Positions 8,750 to 18,053 are shown, counted from the first letter of the stretch. The stretch is 64,000 nucleotides of DNA from Rhodobacterales bacterium (GCA_021155205.1 JAJNPS010000052.1:198953-262952), one strand, 5' to 3'. Notes: a model not told the origin generated them from the sequence alone. A program made the numbers and translations.

Positions 8750-9979
8750 ATGCGTCGCGTCGTGATCACCGGGATGGGTATTGTGTCCTCCATCGGCAAC
8801 AACGTCGCCGAGGTCGAAGCCAGCCTTCGCGCGGGAAAGTCCGGCATCGTGTTCGCCCCCGACTATGCCGAACACGGGTTCCGCTGCCGGGTGCATGGCC
8901 AGCCGAACATCGTGCTGGAAGACAATATCGACAAGCGCGACCTGCGCTTCATGGGCGACGGCGCGGCCTACACTTTCATCGCAATGGACCAGGCGGTGAA
9001 GGATAGCGGACTGGACGACAGCGACATTTCCAACGACCGCACCGGCATCATCGTGGGGTCGGGCGGGCCGTCCACCAAGTCCTTTTTCCGCGCCCATAAC
9101 ATCGTGCGCGAAACCGGCAGCCCAAAACGGATGGGACCGTTCATGGTGACAAAGGGAATGTCCTCCACCGTGTCCGCCTGCCTGGCCACGCCCTTCAAGA
9201 TCAAGGGCGTGAACTATTCCATCACCTCGGCCTGCTCCACATCCGCCCATTGCATCGGCAACGGGGTCGAACTGATCCAGATGGGCAAGCAGGACATCGT
9301 GTTTGCGGGCGGCGGCGAGGAACTGGACTGGACGCTGTCCTGCCTGTTCGACGCGATGGGGGCGATGTCATCGAAATACAACGACGCCCCCGAAACCGCA
9401 TCCCGCACCTATGACGCCACGCGCGACGGGTTCGTCATCGCCGGGGGTGGCGGCACTGTGGTTCTGGAAGAACTGGAACATGCGCTGGCCCGGGGTGCCA
9501 AAATCTACGGCGAGGTCACGGGCTACGGCGCCACCTCCGACGGCTATGACATGGTGGCCCCGTCGGGCGAAGGCGGCGAACGTGCGATGCGACTGGCCCT
9601 GGCGACGCTGCCGCAGGGGCGCAGGATCGACTATATCAACAGCCACGGCACCTCGACCCCCGTGGGCGACGTGACCGAGGTAGAGGCGATCCGCCGCGTG
9701 TTCGGACGCGGCTCCACCCCCCCCATCGCCTCCACCAAGTCGCTGACCGGCCATGCCCTTGGCGGCGCAGGCGTGTGGGAGGCGATCTATTCGCTGATCA
9801 TGATGAACGGCGATTTCATCGCGGCTTCGGCCAACGTGACCACGCTGGACCCGGCACTCGACCCTGCCGAGATCGTGACGACCCTGCGCACCGGCGTCAA
9901 ACTGGACACCGTCCTGTCAAATTCCTTTGGCTTTGGCGGCACCAACGCCACCCTGGTCATGTCGAAATACCTCGCATAA
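8750..9979 (+). CDS. fabB: 3-oxoacyl-[ACP] synthase I
   Basis: The 409-residue condensing enzyme elongates acyl-ACPs with malonyl-ACP and is the form needed for unsaturated fatty acid synthesis. The catalytic Cys162 lies in SITSACSTSAH. The two histidines are in NSHGTSTPVGD and in KSLTGHALGGAG, and the C-terminus has the glycine-rich NSFGFGGTNATL. Length is standard. It is followed 10 bp later by fabI. In related genomes fabA precedes fabB; here tRNA-Pro and an IS21-like remnant lie upstream instead. Confidence 0.95.
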   Translation: MRRVVITGMGIVSSIGNNVAEVEASLRAGKSGIVFAPDYAEHGFRCRVHGQPNIVLEDNIDKRDLRFMGDGAAYTFIAMDQAVKDSGLDDSDISNDRTGIIVGSGGPSTKSFFRAHNIVRETGSPKRMGPFMVTKGMSSTVSACLATPFKIKGVNYSITSACSTSAHCIGNGVELIQMGKQDIVFAGGGEELDWTLSCLFDAMGAMSSKYNDAPETASRTYDATRDGFVIAGGGGTVVLEELEHALARGAKIYGEVTGYGATSDGYDMVAPSGEGGERAMRLALATLPQGRRIDYINSHGTSTPVGDVTEVEAIRRVFGRGSTPPIASTKSLTGHALGGAGVWEAIYSLIMMNGDFIAASANVTTLDPALDPAEIVTTLRTGVKLDTVLSNSFGFGGTNATLVMSKYLA

Positions 9980-9989
9980 GGACACCGCC

Positions 9990-10778
9990 ATGGCCGATCT
10001 GCTAACGGGCAAGCGCGGGCTTGTCATGGGCGTTGCGAACGAACGGTCGATCGCCTGGGGGATTGCCGCCGCACTGGCGGCCGAGGGGGCCGAATTGGCC
10101 TTCAGCTATCAGGGCGAAGCGTTCGGCAAACGGGTGGAACCCCTGGCCGCATCCGTCGGATCCGACTTTCTCGTCCATGTGGATGTCACCAATGACGACA
10201 GCCTTGACGCCTGTTTCGCAGGCCTGAAAGCGCGCTGGGGCAGCATGGATTTCCTGATCCATGCGATCGCCTTTTCCGACAAGACCGAACTGACGGGCCG
10301 CTTCATCAACACCTCGCGCGGGAATTTTGCCAATTCCCTGAACATCTCGTGCTTTTCCTTCATCGACGTGTCGCGCCGCGCGGCGGAACTGATGCCGGAT
10401 GGCGGGTCGCTGATCACCCTGACCTTTCAGGGCTCCAACCGCGTTTCGCCCAATTACAACGTCATGGGCGTCGCCAAGGCGGCGCTGGAATCCGCCACCC
10501 GCTATCTGGCCAACGACCTCGGGCCCCAAGGTATCCGCGTCAACGCAATCAGTCCCGGTCCGATGAAAACCCTGGCCGGGGCCGCCATCGGCGGCGCCCG
10601 CGCCACATTCCGCCATACCGAGGCCAACGCCCCCCTGCGTGCCAACGCCACGCTGGAGGCGATCGGCGGCACCGCCGTGTGGCTGTGCTCCGCCGGCGGT
10701 GCCTGCACGACGGGAGAGGTGGTGCATGTCGATGGCGGCTATCACGCGCTGGGATTCCCGCAGGCCGAAAACCTTTGA
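9990..10778 (+). CDS. fabI: Enoyl-[ACP] reductase (NADH)
   Basis: This 262-residue short-chain dehydrogenase catalyses the last reductive step of each fatty acid elongation cycle. The N-terminal nucleotide-binding segment is KRGLVMGVANERSIAWGIA. The FabI-type Y-x6-K catalytic pair is Tyr156 and Lys163 in PNYNVMGVAKAALE. The ATG at 9990 is 10 bp after the fabB stop codon, so the two are co-transcribed; the longer open frame into fabB is rejected. A strong hairpin terminator follows at 10791. Confidence 0.95.
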   Translation: MADLLTGKRGLVMGVANERSIAWGIAAALAAEGAELAFSYQGEAFGKRVEPLAASVGSDFLVHVDVTNDDSLDACFAGLKARWGSMDFLIHAIAFSDKTELTGRFINTSRGNFANSLNISCFSFIDVSRRAAELMPDGGSLITLTFQGSNRVSPNYNVMGVAKAALESATRYLANDLGPQGIRVNAISPGPMKTLAGAAIGGARATFRHTEANAPLRANATLEAIGGTAVWLCSAGGACTTGEVVHVDGGYHALGFPQAENL

Positions 10779-10790
10779 TGCCTTGGTGTT

Positions 10791-10816
10791 AAACTTAGCC
10801 TGATGGCTAAGTTTTG
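10791..10816 (+). terminator. Intrinsic terminator of fabB-fabI
   Basis: AAACTTAGCC, loop TGAT, GGCTAAGTTT form a perfect 10-bp stem, followed by TTGGCTT, starting 12 bp after the fabI stop codon. Its sharp AT-containing stem stands out from the GC-rich surroundings. Confidence 0.7.
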
Positions 10817-10878
10817 GCTTGCCGACTCGGGTTTTCCTCGGCCAAAGTCACAGAAATCCAAGCCAGGGGAGCCCGGCC

Positions 10879-11283
10879 ATGTCCCAGATGATGTTCGTCA
10901 ACATTCCCGTCACCGACCTGAAACGGGCGCGGGCGTTCTATGAGGGCGTCGGGTTCACCATCAACGAGCAGTTTTCCGATGATACCGCCGCCTGTGTCGT
11001 CATTTCGGACACCAACTATCTGATGATCCTGACACGGGAAAAGTTCGCCTCCTTTGCCACCTTGCCGGTGGGCGATCCGTCAAAGGCCTGTTCCACCCTC
11101 ATCGCGCTGTCGCAAGCCGACAAATCCGCTGTCGATGCCTTTGCCGCCAAAGCCCTGAAACACGGCGGGTCGGAACCGAAGCCGACCTCTAACCTTGGCT
11201 TCATGTACCAGCGCACCATCGCCGATCCCGACGGCAACACGTTCGAGCCGTTCTGGATGGACCCCGCCGCGATGCAGGGCTGA
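10879..11283 (+). CDS. VOC (glyoxalase/dioxygenase superfamily) protein
   Basis: This 134-residue protein has one vicinal-oxygen-chelate domain with two beta-alpha-beta-beta-beta modules. FVNIPVTDLKRARAFYEGVGF opens the first, and YQRTIADPDGNTFEPFWMD closes the second with the usual metal-ligand Glu. The ATG at 10879 follows AGGGGAGC; the longer TTG-started frame runs into the terminator hairpin and is not used. Substrate is unknown. It is monocistronic between the fabI terminator and tRNA-Gly. Confidence 0.85.
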   Translation: MSQMMFVNIPVTDLKRARAFYEGVGFTINEQFSDDTAACVVISDTNYLMILTREKFASFATLPVGDPSKACSTLIALSQADKSAVDAFAAKALKHGGSEPKPTSNLGFMYQRTIADPDGNTFEPFWMDPAAMQG

Positions 11284-11579
11284 CCCGCGTCAGGCAAGTC
11301 CGACGGTTGCCGAGGCCACGAACCCTGCCGTCGCGTCGCCCGTCATCGCCACCACGCCGCGTCGCCGCGACACCATCGTCAGGTCGAACTGCAGCCCGCG
11401 ATTCTGCAGGTTATCCTGTCGTGGGATTGAGCGTCAGTCATGTCATGCTCCCCTGGCGTTGCGGCACCTGCCAACGTTCCCCGGGACCGCGGATGTTGCC
11501 ATGCGGTTTTTGCACGCGGCGCGCGAAAATCCGCCCGATGCCGACAAAGGCGGCAGATGTCCAGAGGAGCGAAGTGGAT
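11284..11579. other. Intergenic region with a possible gene fragment
   Basis: On the minus strand, a frame ending at a TGA at 11290-11292 reads GLQFDLTMVSRRRGVVAM then TGDATAGFVASATVGLA. This looks like a genuine C-terminus but has no start or upstream continuation. I do not recognise the family. It may be the leftover end of a deleted gene. Nothing else is apparent. Confidence 0.25.
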
Positions 11580-11653
11580 TGGAGCGGGCGGCGGGAATCG
11601 AACCCGCGTCTTTAGCTTGGAAGGCTAAGGTCTTACCATTACACAACGCCCGC
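11580..11653 (-). tRNA. tRNA-Gly (anticodon UCC)
   Basis: Read on the minus strand, acceptor arm GCGGGCG pairs with CGCCCGC. The anticodon stem-loop TTAGC-CTTCCAA-GCTAA gives anticodon TCC. The T-arm is GGGTTCGATTCCC, and the 3' end is TCCA with the CCA encoded. The total is 74 bases. It lies in an otherwise non-coding stretch. Confidence 0.95.
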
Positions 11654-11852
11654 GCTGACGGAGCCATAGCATCGGTCGCGCGCGGCCTCAAGCCCGGCGG
11701 CTCTGATGGGGGATCGCGGCGGGATTCGCCCGAAATGGTTAATGCATTGCACGCCCGACAGCTGTCACAACGGATGCCATACACCTGGCATACGTTTCGC
11801 ATACGCTTTGCACCCCCAGTTTTCGCAAGATTTTCTGATTAACAGCGCGTTC

Positions 11853-12504
11853 TCAATCGCTTACTGGCACGATCAGCTCTGCCCCTGACGCCCTGCCGGA
11901 ATTGACCCGCGCATCAACCCGGAAGGGTTCTTTCAGCACGCCGGGGACCGATGCGGTCATCAGGACCGCAGCACCATGTCCTGACTCTCCCAGCCACAGC
12001 GGCCCATCGGTTGTTCAAGAATGACCGGCTCGCGGTGATGCAACCCGGCCATTCCCGGCCCGGTCCCGGTCGAGACGATGGCCACCGTGTCAACGTCTTG
12101 CCAGCGCTGCCAGATGCCGGCAAGCGCCATCGGCTGACCGTCCCTCCGGGTAAAGTACCACGGCAGGCGCGCGCTCTTATCCCATTGGTTCCATTCATAA
12201 AAACCGGTTGCGGGGACAATGCAGCGGCGACTGCGGACGGCATCGAGATTGGCTGGTTTGGTCGCCACCGTGTCAGCACGGGCATTGATGATCAGGGGGC
12301 TATCATCGGGACCTTGTACCAGGCCGGGATGAACCCCCACCGCATCGTGCGCAGCCGCCGCCCGCCATCCGATGTCACCACAGCGACGGCGTTCGTCGGG
12401 CAGAGGTTGGAGTTCGCACTGGGCGGCAGATCACTGCCGGGCACCGCCTCGAAAAGGTTGGCAATCGCTTCGTTCGGATGGGCGATGATGAAACGCCCGA
12501 ACAT
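11853..12504 (-). pseudogene. Broken SOS-response-associated peptidase (SRAP/YedK/HMCES)
   Basis: Pieces of the SRAP fold appear in order but in changing frames: MFGRFIIAHP and MRWGFIPAWYK (start 12504), then after a shift near 12315 INARADTVATKPAN, RRCIVPATGFYEW and GLHHREPVILEQP, and after a second shift near 11985 LWLGESGHGAAVL continuing to a stop at 11853. Family members shield abasic sites by a thiazolidine link through Cys2; here codon 2 is Phe (TTC, one base from TGC). Two frameshifts plus loss of the catalytic residue make this a clear pseudogene unless the sequence has errors. Confidence 0.8.
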
Positions 12505-12560
12505 GTGCCAAAGGATGCCACGGGGCCAACCGTCAGGCCAGCCCCGGCGTGCGATTTATC

Positions 12561-14078
12561 CTATTGTCCCAAGACCTTGATCCGCCCCTCGACCGCCGGC
12601 TTGATGGTGCCCAGCTTTTCGACATAGGCCATCACGTCATTCGCGACGAGGCTGCTTGTCGGCCCGTCGGTGACGATCTTGCCCCCGCCAAGTGCCGCGT
12701 ATCCATCGCCTCCACCCAGAATGTAGTCGTTGACGACAACGGTATAGACCACGTCGGGCTGCAGCGGCGCATCCCCCACCATCACATCGGACACGCGCGA
12801 TCCCGGTTCGGCCGTCGGGTCCATCACAAAGGTCAGGCCCGACACCTGCGGAAACCGGCCCGAACCCTTTTCGACCTGCGAGACGCCATTTTCCAGCGCC
12901 AGCAGGATCTGGCTGCCCGGAAGTTCCGTCACCACGCTGACATTTCCGAACGGGAGTTCGGTCAGGATGTCCCGGCGCGTCAGCTTTGCCCCGGCATCAT
13001 AGGTCCGGTCGCCGCGGATGCCGCCGCCGTTCATGATCGCGACCTGCGCGCCGGTGGCGTCGCGCATCCCGTCCGCGATCAGGTTGCCCATCGTCGCCTC
13101 GCCCGTCCGCACCACGTTGCGGCGGCTGTCAAGCGCGGTTTCGGTGGTACCGATCTCGACATTCAGGGTCTGGTCAAGCTTGGCCCGGTAGTCATCCGCC
13201 AGCGCCTTGCTTTCGGGATGCGGCACAACCGCCGCCGTGTCGATGAACCGGAACACCGGCGTCCAGCTGATCGTCCGCTTGCCGTCCTTGTCGCCGACCT
13301 CCACCATCAGGTCCACCGGCGACAGATATTGCCCGTCAATGGATGTTTCGACATAGGCGGTGACACCGTCATAGGCGGTCGCGTAGGAATGGTCATCGCC
13401 CGACAGAATGACGTCAAAAGCCTTGCTGGCCATCAGCTTGCGGTCATTGTCCATATTGGTCTGGACCACCCCGACGACAATATCTGCACCGTCCTCGCGG
13501 GCCTTTTTCGCGGCGGCAACGCCGGTCTCGACCGTCGGCAGAAAGACCAGCGACCCGGTCGAGGACACCTCGGGCGAGGTATCCTGCGCCACCGGGATCA
13601 GTGCCACCTTCAGCCCGCCGACCTCTTTCATCATCACGCCCCCAAGGCCCTCGATCGGCCTGCCGTCCGCGTTGCTGATGTTGATCGCGGCCCAGGGATA
13701 TTTCGACGCCTTCATCTTTTCGATGAAGTTCTCCGGTCCGAAATCAAATTCATGGTTGCCGGGGACGGCCAGATCGAACGGCACGAGGTTGGTGAAATCA
13801 ATCGTGTTCTGGCCCTTGTCGAACCCCGATTGCAGCGATGGCGACAGCATGTCCCCGTCAAAGAGATAAAGCGTGTTGGGGTTCGCTGCGCGTTCCGCCA
13901 GCGCCACAGCGTTCAGCCGGGCAAACCCGCCGCGCCCGTCCTCTTCTTCAAAACTGTACACGTCGCCGACCCCCAGGATGGTCAGCTTGACCGTTTCAGC
14001 GGTGGCTGCGGCCGACATCGCCAGAACACTGCCCGCGGCGAGCAGGAAGGTGGTCTTGCACCTGTGGGAAAACATCAT
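12561..14078 (-). CDS. Periplasmic metallophosphatase / 5'-nucleotidase family protein
   Basis: The 505-residue protein has a signal peptide ending in AAATAE, then an N-terminal calcineurin-like metallophosphoesterase domain (GNHEFDFG, SGDDHSYA metal sites). Its C-terminal 5'-nucleotidase domain has NGGGIRGD and NDYILGGGDGY. It probably dephosphorylates nucleotides or related phosphoesters in the periplasm. The ATG at 14078 is preceded by AAAAGGAGAA, a near-perfect ribosome site, so the longer frame to 14117 is rejected. It is transcribed alone, toward the SRAP pseudogene. Confidence 0.9.
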   Translation of the reverse strand: MMFSHRCKTTFLLAAGSVLAMSAAATAETVKLTILGVGDVYSFEEEDGRGGFARLNAVALAERAANPNTLYLFDGDMLSPSLQSGFDKGQNTIDFTNLVPFDLAVPGNHEFDFGPENFIEKMKASKYPWAAINISNADGRPIEGLGGVMMKEVGGLKVALIPVAQDTSPEVSSTGSLVFLPTVETGVAAAKKAREDGADIVVGVVQTNMDNDRKLMASKAFDVILSGDDHSYATAYDGVTAYVETSIDGQYLSPVDLMVEVGDKDGKRTISWTPVFRFIDTAAVVPHPESKALADDYRAKLDQTLNVEIGTTETALDSRRNVVRTGEATMGNLIADGMRDATGAQVAIMNGGGIRGDRTYDAGAKLTRRDILTELPFGNVSVVTELPGSQILLALENGVSQVEKGSGRFPQVSGLTFVMDPTAEPGSRVSDVMVGDAPLQPDVVYTVVVNDYILGGGDGYAALGGGKIVTDGPTSSLVANDVMAYVEKLGTIKPAVEGRIKVLGQ

Positions 14079-14233
14079 CGCGATTCTCCTTTTTTGATAA
14101 AGTCGATCTGCCGTCACACTCTGCCCCCGGCCGGGCGCGGGGGCAAAGCTGTTGGCGCACTCTGCCGGGGCGAGTTTTCAATGACGTGACAGGCGGGTTG
14201 ACCCTTGCCTGCCAAACCGGCAAAAGCCAGCCC

Positions 14234-14572
14234 ATGCTGATCTACAAGATCTTTCGCCGCCCCGAATGGGATGCGTTCCGCGCTGCAGGCCAGACGCTGG
14301 GCGCGCCGGTCGATCTTGCGGATGGCTACATCCATTTCTCGACCGCCGCGCAGGTGGCCGAGACAGCCGCGAAACACTTCGGGTCCGAAAGCGATCTGGT
14401 GCTGGTGGCGTTCCATGCGGACGCACTGGGCGCAGACCTGCGCTGGGAGCCGTCTCGGGGCGGCGCACTTTTCCCGCATCTTTACAGGGCGTTGTCCATG
14501 TCGGATGTGGTCTGGGACAAATCCCTGCCGCTGGGCGCCACCGGCCACATCTTTCCCGAGGGCGTCTGGTGA
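14234..14572 (+). CDS. DUF952 family protein
   Basis: This 112-residue protein has the DUF952 layout: IYKIFRRPEWDAF at the start, DGYIHFSTAAQVAETAAKHF in the middle, and GALFPHLYRALSMSDVVW plus GHIFPEG at the end. Function is unknown; the fold is thought to be related to ADP-ribosyl-type or cupin-like small domains, which is only a family-level guess. Its TGA overlaps the GTG start of pyrD (GTGA), so the two are translationally coupled. Confidence 0.8.
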   Translation: MLIYKIFRRPEWDAFRAAGQTLGAPVDLADGYIHFSTAAQVAETAAKHFGSESDLVLVAFHADALGADLRWEPSRGGALFPHLYRALSMSDVVWDKSLPLGATGHIFPEGVW

Positions 14573-15630
14573 GCCTGTGGGAACGGGCGGGCCTTGCGGC
14601 GCTGCGCCGGCTAGACCCGGAACATGCACACGGGTTGGCACTGACCGCGTTGCGGATGGGCCTGGCGCCAATGCCGGGTCCGGTGACGACGCCCCGCCTT
14701 GCCACCAAGCTGGCGGGGATGTCGCTTTTGAACCCCGTCGGTCTGGCGGCGGGTTTCGACAAGAACGCAACCGCCATCGCCGCTCTGTCCCGCGCCGGTT
14801 TCGGGTTCCTCGAGGTCGGGGCCGCAACACCGCTGGCGCAGGAAGGCAATCTGAAGCCGCGCCTTTACCGGCTGCCCGAGGACCGCGCCGCGATCAACCG
14901 GTTTGGCTTCAACAACGTGGGGATGGGGCTGATTGCACGACGCCTGGCCGCACGGGTACGGGGTCCGGTGCCGGTCGGGCTGAACCTTGGCGCGAACAAG
15001 ACGGCCCTGGATCGCGCGGCAGATTTTGCAACGGTTCTGACCGTTTGCGGGCCGCATGTCGATTTCGTAACCGTGAATGTCAGCAGTCCGAACACCGAAA
15101 GGCTGCGCGATCTGCAGGGATCTGCAGCACTGGCAGAACTGCTGCAGCGGGTGATGGCGGCGCGGGCAGACCTTGTGCGCCCGATTCCCGTTTTCCTGAA
15201 GATCGCGCCCGACCTGGATAGTGACGCGCTGGCGCAAATTGCCGAGGTGGCGCTGGCTGCAGGCATCGCTGGGATCATTGCCACCAATACGACCCTGTCG
15301 CGCGACGGGCTGCGCAGTGGTCACGCATCGCAGGCCGGTGGCCTTTCGGGCGCGCCGCTGTTTGAAAGATCAACCCGTGTCCTGGCGCGGCTGTCGCACC
15401 TGACCGACGGCAAACTGCCGTTGATCGGTGTCGGCGGGATCGGATCGGCCGAGGACGCCTATGCCAAGATTCGCGCCGGGGCGTCGGCGCTGCAGCTTTA
15501 CACAGCGATGATTTATCAGGGGCTTAGCCTCGTTCCCCGCATCGCCATGGGCCTCGATGCATTGCTGGCGCGGGACGGATACGCTTCGGTCCTCGGCGCG
15601 GTCGGAACCGACCGAACGCCTTGGCTCTGA
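14569..15630 (+). CDS. pyrD: Dihydroorotate dehydrogenase (quinone), class 2
   Basis: The 353-residue membrane-associated flavoenzyme oxidises dihydroorotate to orotate in pyrimidine synthesis, passing electrons to quinone. An amphipathic N-terminal helix (LWERAGLAALRRLDPEHAH) is the class 2 membrane anchor. The FMN site includes GLAAGFDKNA. The catalytic Ser region reads VNVSSPNT, and the C-terminal phosphate-binding loop is VGGIGSAEDAYAKIRAGA. The start is GTG at 14569, overlapping the DUF952 stop codon by 4 bases. Confidence 0.95.
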   Translation: MSLWERAGLAALRRLDPEHAHGLALTALRMGLAPMPGPVTTPRLATKLAGMSLLNPVGLAAGFDKNATAIAALSRAGFGFLEVGAATPLAQEGNLKPRLYRLPEDRAAINRFGFNNVGMGLIARRLAARVRGPVPVGLNLGANKTALDRAADFATVLTVCGPHVDFVTVNVSSPNTERLRDLQGSAALAELLQRVMAARADLVRPIPVFLKIAPDLDSDALAQIAEVALAAGIAGIIATNTTLSRDGLRSGHASQAGGLSGAPLFERSTRVLARLSHLTDGKLPLIGVGGIGSAEDAYAKIRAGASALQLYTAMIYQGLSLVPRIAMGLDALLARDGYASVLGAVGTDRTPWL

Positions 15631-15636
15631 CCCCAA

Positions 15637-15650
15637 ATCCTTCGAAGGAT
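15637..15650. terminator. Short palindrome between convergent pyrD and Lrp-domain gene
   Basis: ATCCTTCGAAGGAT is a perfect 14-base palindrome 6 bp after the pyrD stop codon, able to fold with a TCGA loop. No U-tract follows, so its role as a terminator is weakly supported. Confidence 0.3.
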
Positions 15651-15680
15651 ATTGACAAGTTTGGCGCGTGAAATCTGAAT

Positions 15681-15917
15681 CTAGAATGCCTTGAACGTCA
15701 TCGTCGTCAGGGTTCGCACGATCCCCGGAATGTCGAACAGGCGGTGCGACAGGTAGTGGCCCACATCCTGGTCATCCGGGATGTAAACCTTGGCGATCAG
15801 GTCATATTCGCCGCTGGTGGAATACAACTCGCTGACCGCCTCGCGGTCCCAGATCGCGTTGGCCACCTCGTAGGTCTTGCCAGGGGTGCAGCGGAATTGA
15901 ACGAACACCAGGGCCAT
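15681..15917 (-). CDS. Stand-alone Lrp/AsnC ligand-binding (RAM) domain protein
   Basis: This 78-residue protein consists only of the beta-alpha-beta-beta-alpha-beta RAM domain seen at the C-terminus of Lrp/AsnC regulators: VFVQFRCTPGKTYEVANAI, then SGEYDLIAKVYIPD, then DIPGIVRTLTTMTF. There is no DNA-binding helix-turn-helix. Such stand-alone domains oligomerise and bind amino acids; a regulatory or sensory role is inferred. AAGGAGACC precedes the ATG. It lies just downstream of the helicase gene on the same strand, 55 bp apart. Confidence 0.85.
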   Translation of the reverse strand: MALVFVQFRCTPGKTYEVANAIWDREAVSELYSTSGEYDLIAKVYIPDDQDVGHYLSHRLFDIPGIVRTLTTMTFKAF

Positions 15918-15972
15918 CGGGGTCTCCTTGATTGCACCGCCAGACTAGCGCCCCCGTTGCTGCAGGGAAAGA

Positions 15973-17502
15973 TCACATGGCGGCCTCTGCGCCAAAGGCC
16001 AGCGGCGCGGGCGTGTTGCGCAGATCGTCGACCGACAACGGTCGCAGGGGGCGGGCAAGGCGGTTTCTCACCACCCACATCAGGCGCGTCTCGGCCCGCG
16101 TGATCGCCACATAGGCAAGACGTTTCCACAAGGGCAGCCCGGCCTCGGTCCTTCCCGCCTGCGCGGCGGCATAAAGGTCGGGCGCAAACACCTGCACGGT
16201 GTCCCATTGCGAGCCTTGCGCCTTGTGGATCGTCACCGCCGCCCCGTGCAGGAACGCAGCACCCATATGCGCCGCATGAGGAATAAGGGGTTCCTCCTGA
16301 TCGGGACGTTCGATCTTGATGATGGATGCCGCCGACACCTGCGGCTCTTCCGCGCCGACCACGTGCAGTCTTGCAAATCCCTCGCGGGTTCCTTCGCCCA
16401 TATAGATCACCTGCGCGCCCTTGATCAGGCCACGTGCCTCCAGGTCGATGCGTTTCTTGCGGTGCTTCAGGGGCAGTTCGATCCCGTCGCAGATCAAGGG
16501 TTCCCCCGCCAGCAGCCTGTCGGCGGGCGCATCATGCACAGATCGGAAGGCAGTGATCAGCTTGATGCGGGTCACGTTGCGCCAGACCAGCACCGGGCTG
16601 CGGGCCATCAGGTCGGCATCCACCCGTTCAGCCCAGACCACCCGGTCGTCGCGGCGGGCGCGATCCTGCACCATCCGTTCAAAGTCCTCGAACCCGAGAT
16701 CGTCATCGCCCAGCGCATGCGCCAGATCGAGGATCGGATTGTCCTCGGCCTGGCGGTGGATGCGGCTGAGCGTGACCTTGCGGCTGTCGCCCAGACGGTC
16801 GAACACCATTTCGCCCGACTGGCCGACGGGGGCCAGCTGTGCGGGGTCGCCAAACAGCACCAGCGCCGGGAATATCTCCCGCAGGTCTTCAAGCTGGCGT
16901 TCGTCCAGCATCGAGGATTCGTCGACAAAGCCGATATCCAGCGGTTCTTCGCGGCGTTTCCATCCCTTGATGAAATCGCTTCCCTTCAGCCCCGCCGCCG
17001 CCAGCGCACCCGGGATCGAAGCCACGGACTGATAGAATGCGTGAGCGCGGTCAAGCGCCATATCGGTCAACCCCTCGACCACCGGACGGGGCGCGTTTCC
17101 AGCCAGCCATTCGGCGATCTTTTCGTATTGCGGGTCATAGACCGGTGTATAGAGAATGCGGTGAATCGTGGTTGCGGGCACCCCCCGCTGGCGCAGGACC
17201 GAGGCCGCCTTGTTGGTCGGGGCCAGGATCGCCAGCGTCCGGCGGTCCTTGCGGCGGCGCCCCTCGTAATCGCCCGAGACCACATCGACCCCCGCCACCT
17301 TCAGCGCCCGGTAAAGCGCGCCAAGCAGCATCGTCTTGCCGGACCCGGCCTTGCCGACCACGGCCAGCACCGAAGCGCGGCCTTCGGCCATCGGGGTCAC
17401 GGTTCCGTTCGCAAGATCAACGCCATGCCCGAAAAGCTCGGCCGCCATGCGGTCAAATGCTTCGGCCTGGTCGTCCGACAGTGTGACGGGGGACAGCGAC
17501 AT
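15973..17502 (-). CDS. RecD-like ATP-dependent DNA helicase
   Basis: This superfamily 1 helicase has about 509 residues. Visible motifs are GKAGSGKT (Walker A), APTNKAASVL (Ia), FVDESSM (Walker B), LFGDPAQLAPV (III), and near the end HKAQGSQWDTV and YVAITRA (V and VI). The arrangement matches stand-alone RecD2/TraA-like 5'-3' helicases of Rhodobacteraceae. I chose the ATG at 17502 (MSLSPVTLSDDQAE), which begins at the family's usual DQAEAF block; an in-frame ATG at 17559 would add 19 residues. It follows the 57-residue small gene on the same strand. Confidence 0.85.
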   Translation of the reverse strand: MSLSPVTLSDDQAEAFDRMAAELFGHGVDLANGTVTPMAEGRASVLAVVGKAGSGKTMLLGALYRALKVAGVDVVSGDYEGRRRKDRRTLAILAPTNKAASVLRQRGVPATTIHRILYTPVYDPQYEKIAEWLAGNAPRPVVEGLTDMALDRAHAFYQSVASIPGALAAAGLKGSDFIKGWKRREEPLDIGFVDESSMLDERQLEDLREIFPALVLFGDPAQLAPVGQSGEMVFDRLGDSRKVTLSRIHRQAEDNPILDLAHALGDDDLGFEDFERMVQDRARRDDRVVWAERVDADLMARSPVLVWRNVTRIKLITAFRSVHDAPADRLLAGEPLICDGIELPLKHRKKRIDLEARGLIKGAQVIYMGEGTREGFARLHVVGAEEPQVSAASIIKIERPDQEEPLIPHAAHMGAAFLHGAAVTIHKAQGSQWDTVQVFAPDLYAAAQAGRTEAGLPLWKRLAYVAITRAETRLMWVVRNRLARPLRPLSVDDLRNTPAPLAFGAEAAM

Positions 17503-17637
17503 GGCGCGACCATATTCTGCCGCCCGCAAAAGGACCAGCGCGGGCCGCAGCCGGTTCATTGGGCGCGCCGCAACGCGGCGGTGCCGTCGCCTGGTGCGTG
17601 CGTGCCTGCCCTGTTGCGCCGCGGGCGACAGGAGGTG

Positions 17638-17811
17638 TCAGTCGTCCTTGTCGTCAGGATCATGGGGCTGGGCTCCCAGATTCCCGGCACCGATTTCCGT
17701 CCTGGCCACCAGCAGCGCCGCGTCCAGCTGCGCCATCAGCAACGGCAGACCATTCTTCTGCGAATAGCTGCGCATGTCCTGCAAGACCTCGAAAATCCAC
17801 TCGTGCGCCAT
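17638..17811 (-). CDS. Small conserved protein of unknown function
   Basis: This 57-residue soluble protein begins MAHEWIFEVLQDMRSYSQKN and ends in an acidic tail. A perfect GGAGGT precedes the ATG at 17811, so it is very likely translated. I recall similar short proteins in Rhodobacteraceae with a pattern like HEWI-VL-DLR-A--NGL-LA-QL, usually without known function. It is upstream of and co-directional with the helicase gene. Confidence 0.65.
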   Translation of the reverse strand: MAHEWIFEVLQDMRSYSQKNGLPLLMAQLDAALLVARTEIGAGNLGAQPHDPDDKDD

Positions 17812-18053
17812 ACCACCTCCCAAACGCGCGGGCGAAGGATGCACACCCCCGACTGCCGCACTTGTATGGGAACCGTTACAGTCCAGTGGTCAACAGAAGG
17901 TGTATGATAAAATTTGATCTCTAGCAGAAATCCGCTGCAACCGGAATGGCTTGGCGTGGTCAATCCGTTCTATCGGAAAGGATTGTCGCACGCCTGCCAA
18001 CAACCGGAGCAGCGATCTCAGGCGGCGTTGTTGCGCCTGCCCCACCGCTATCT

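Noticed and set aside
11568..11628. Plus-strand frames across tRNA-Gly (GRRESNPRL, GGGNRTRV)
   Set aside because: They are antisense translations of the tRNA and lack starts or homology.
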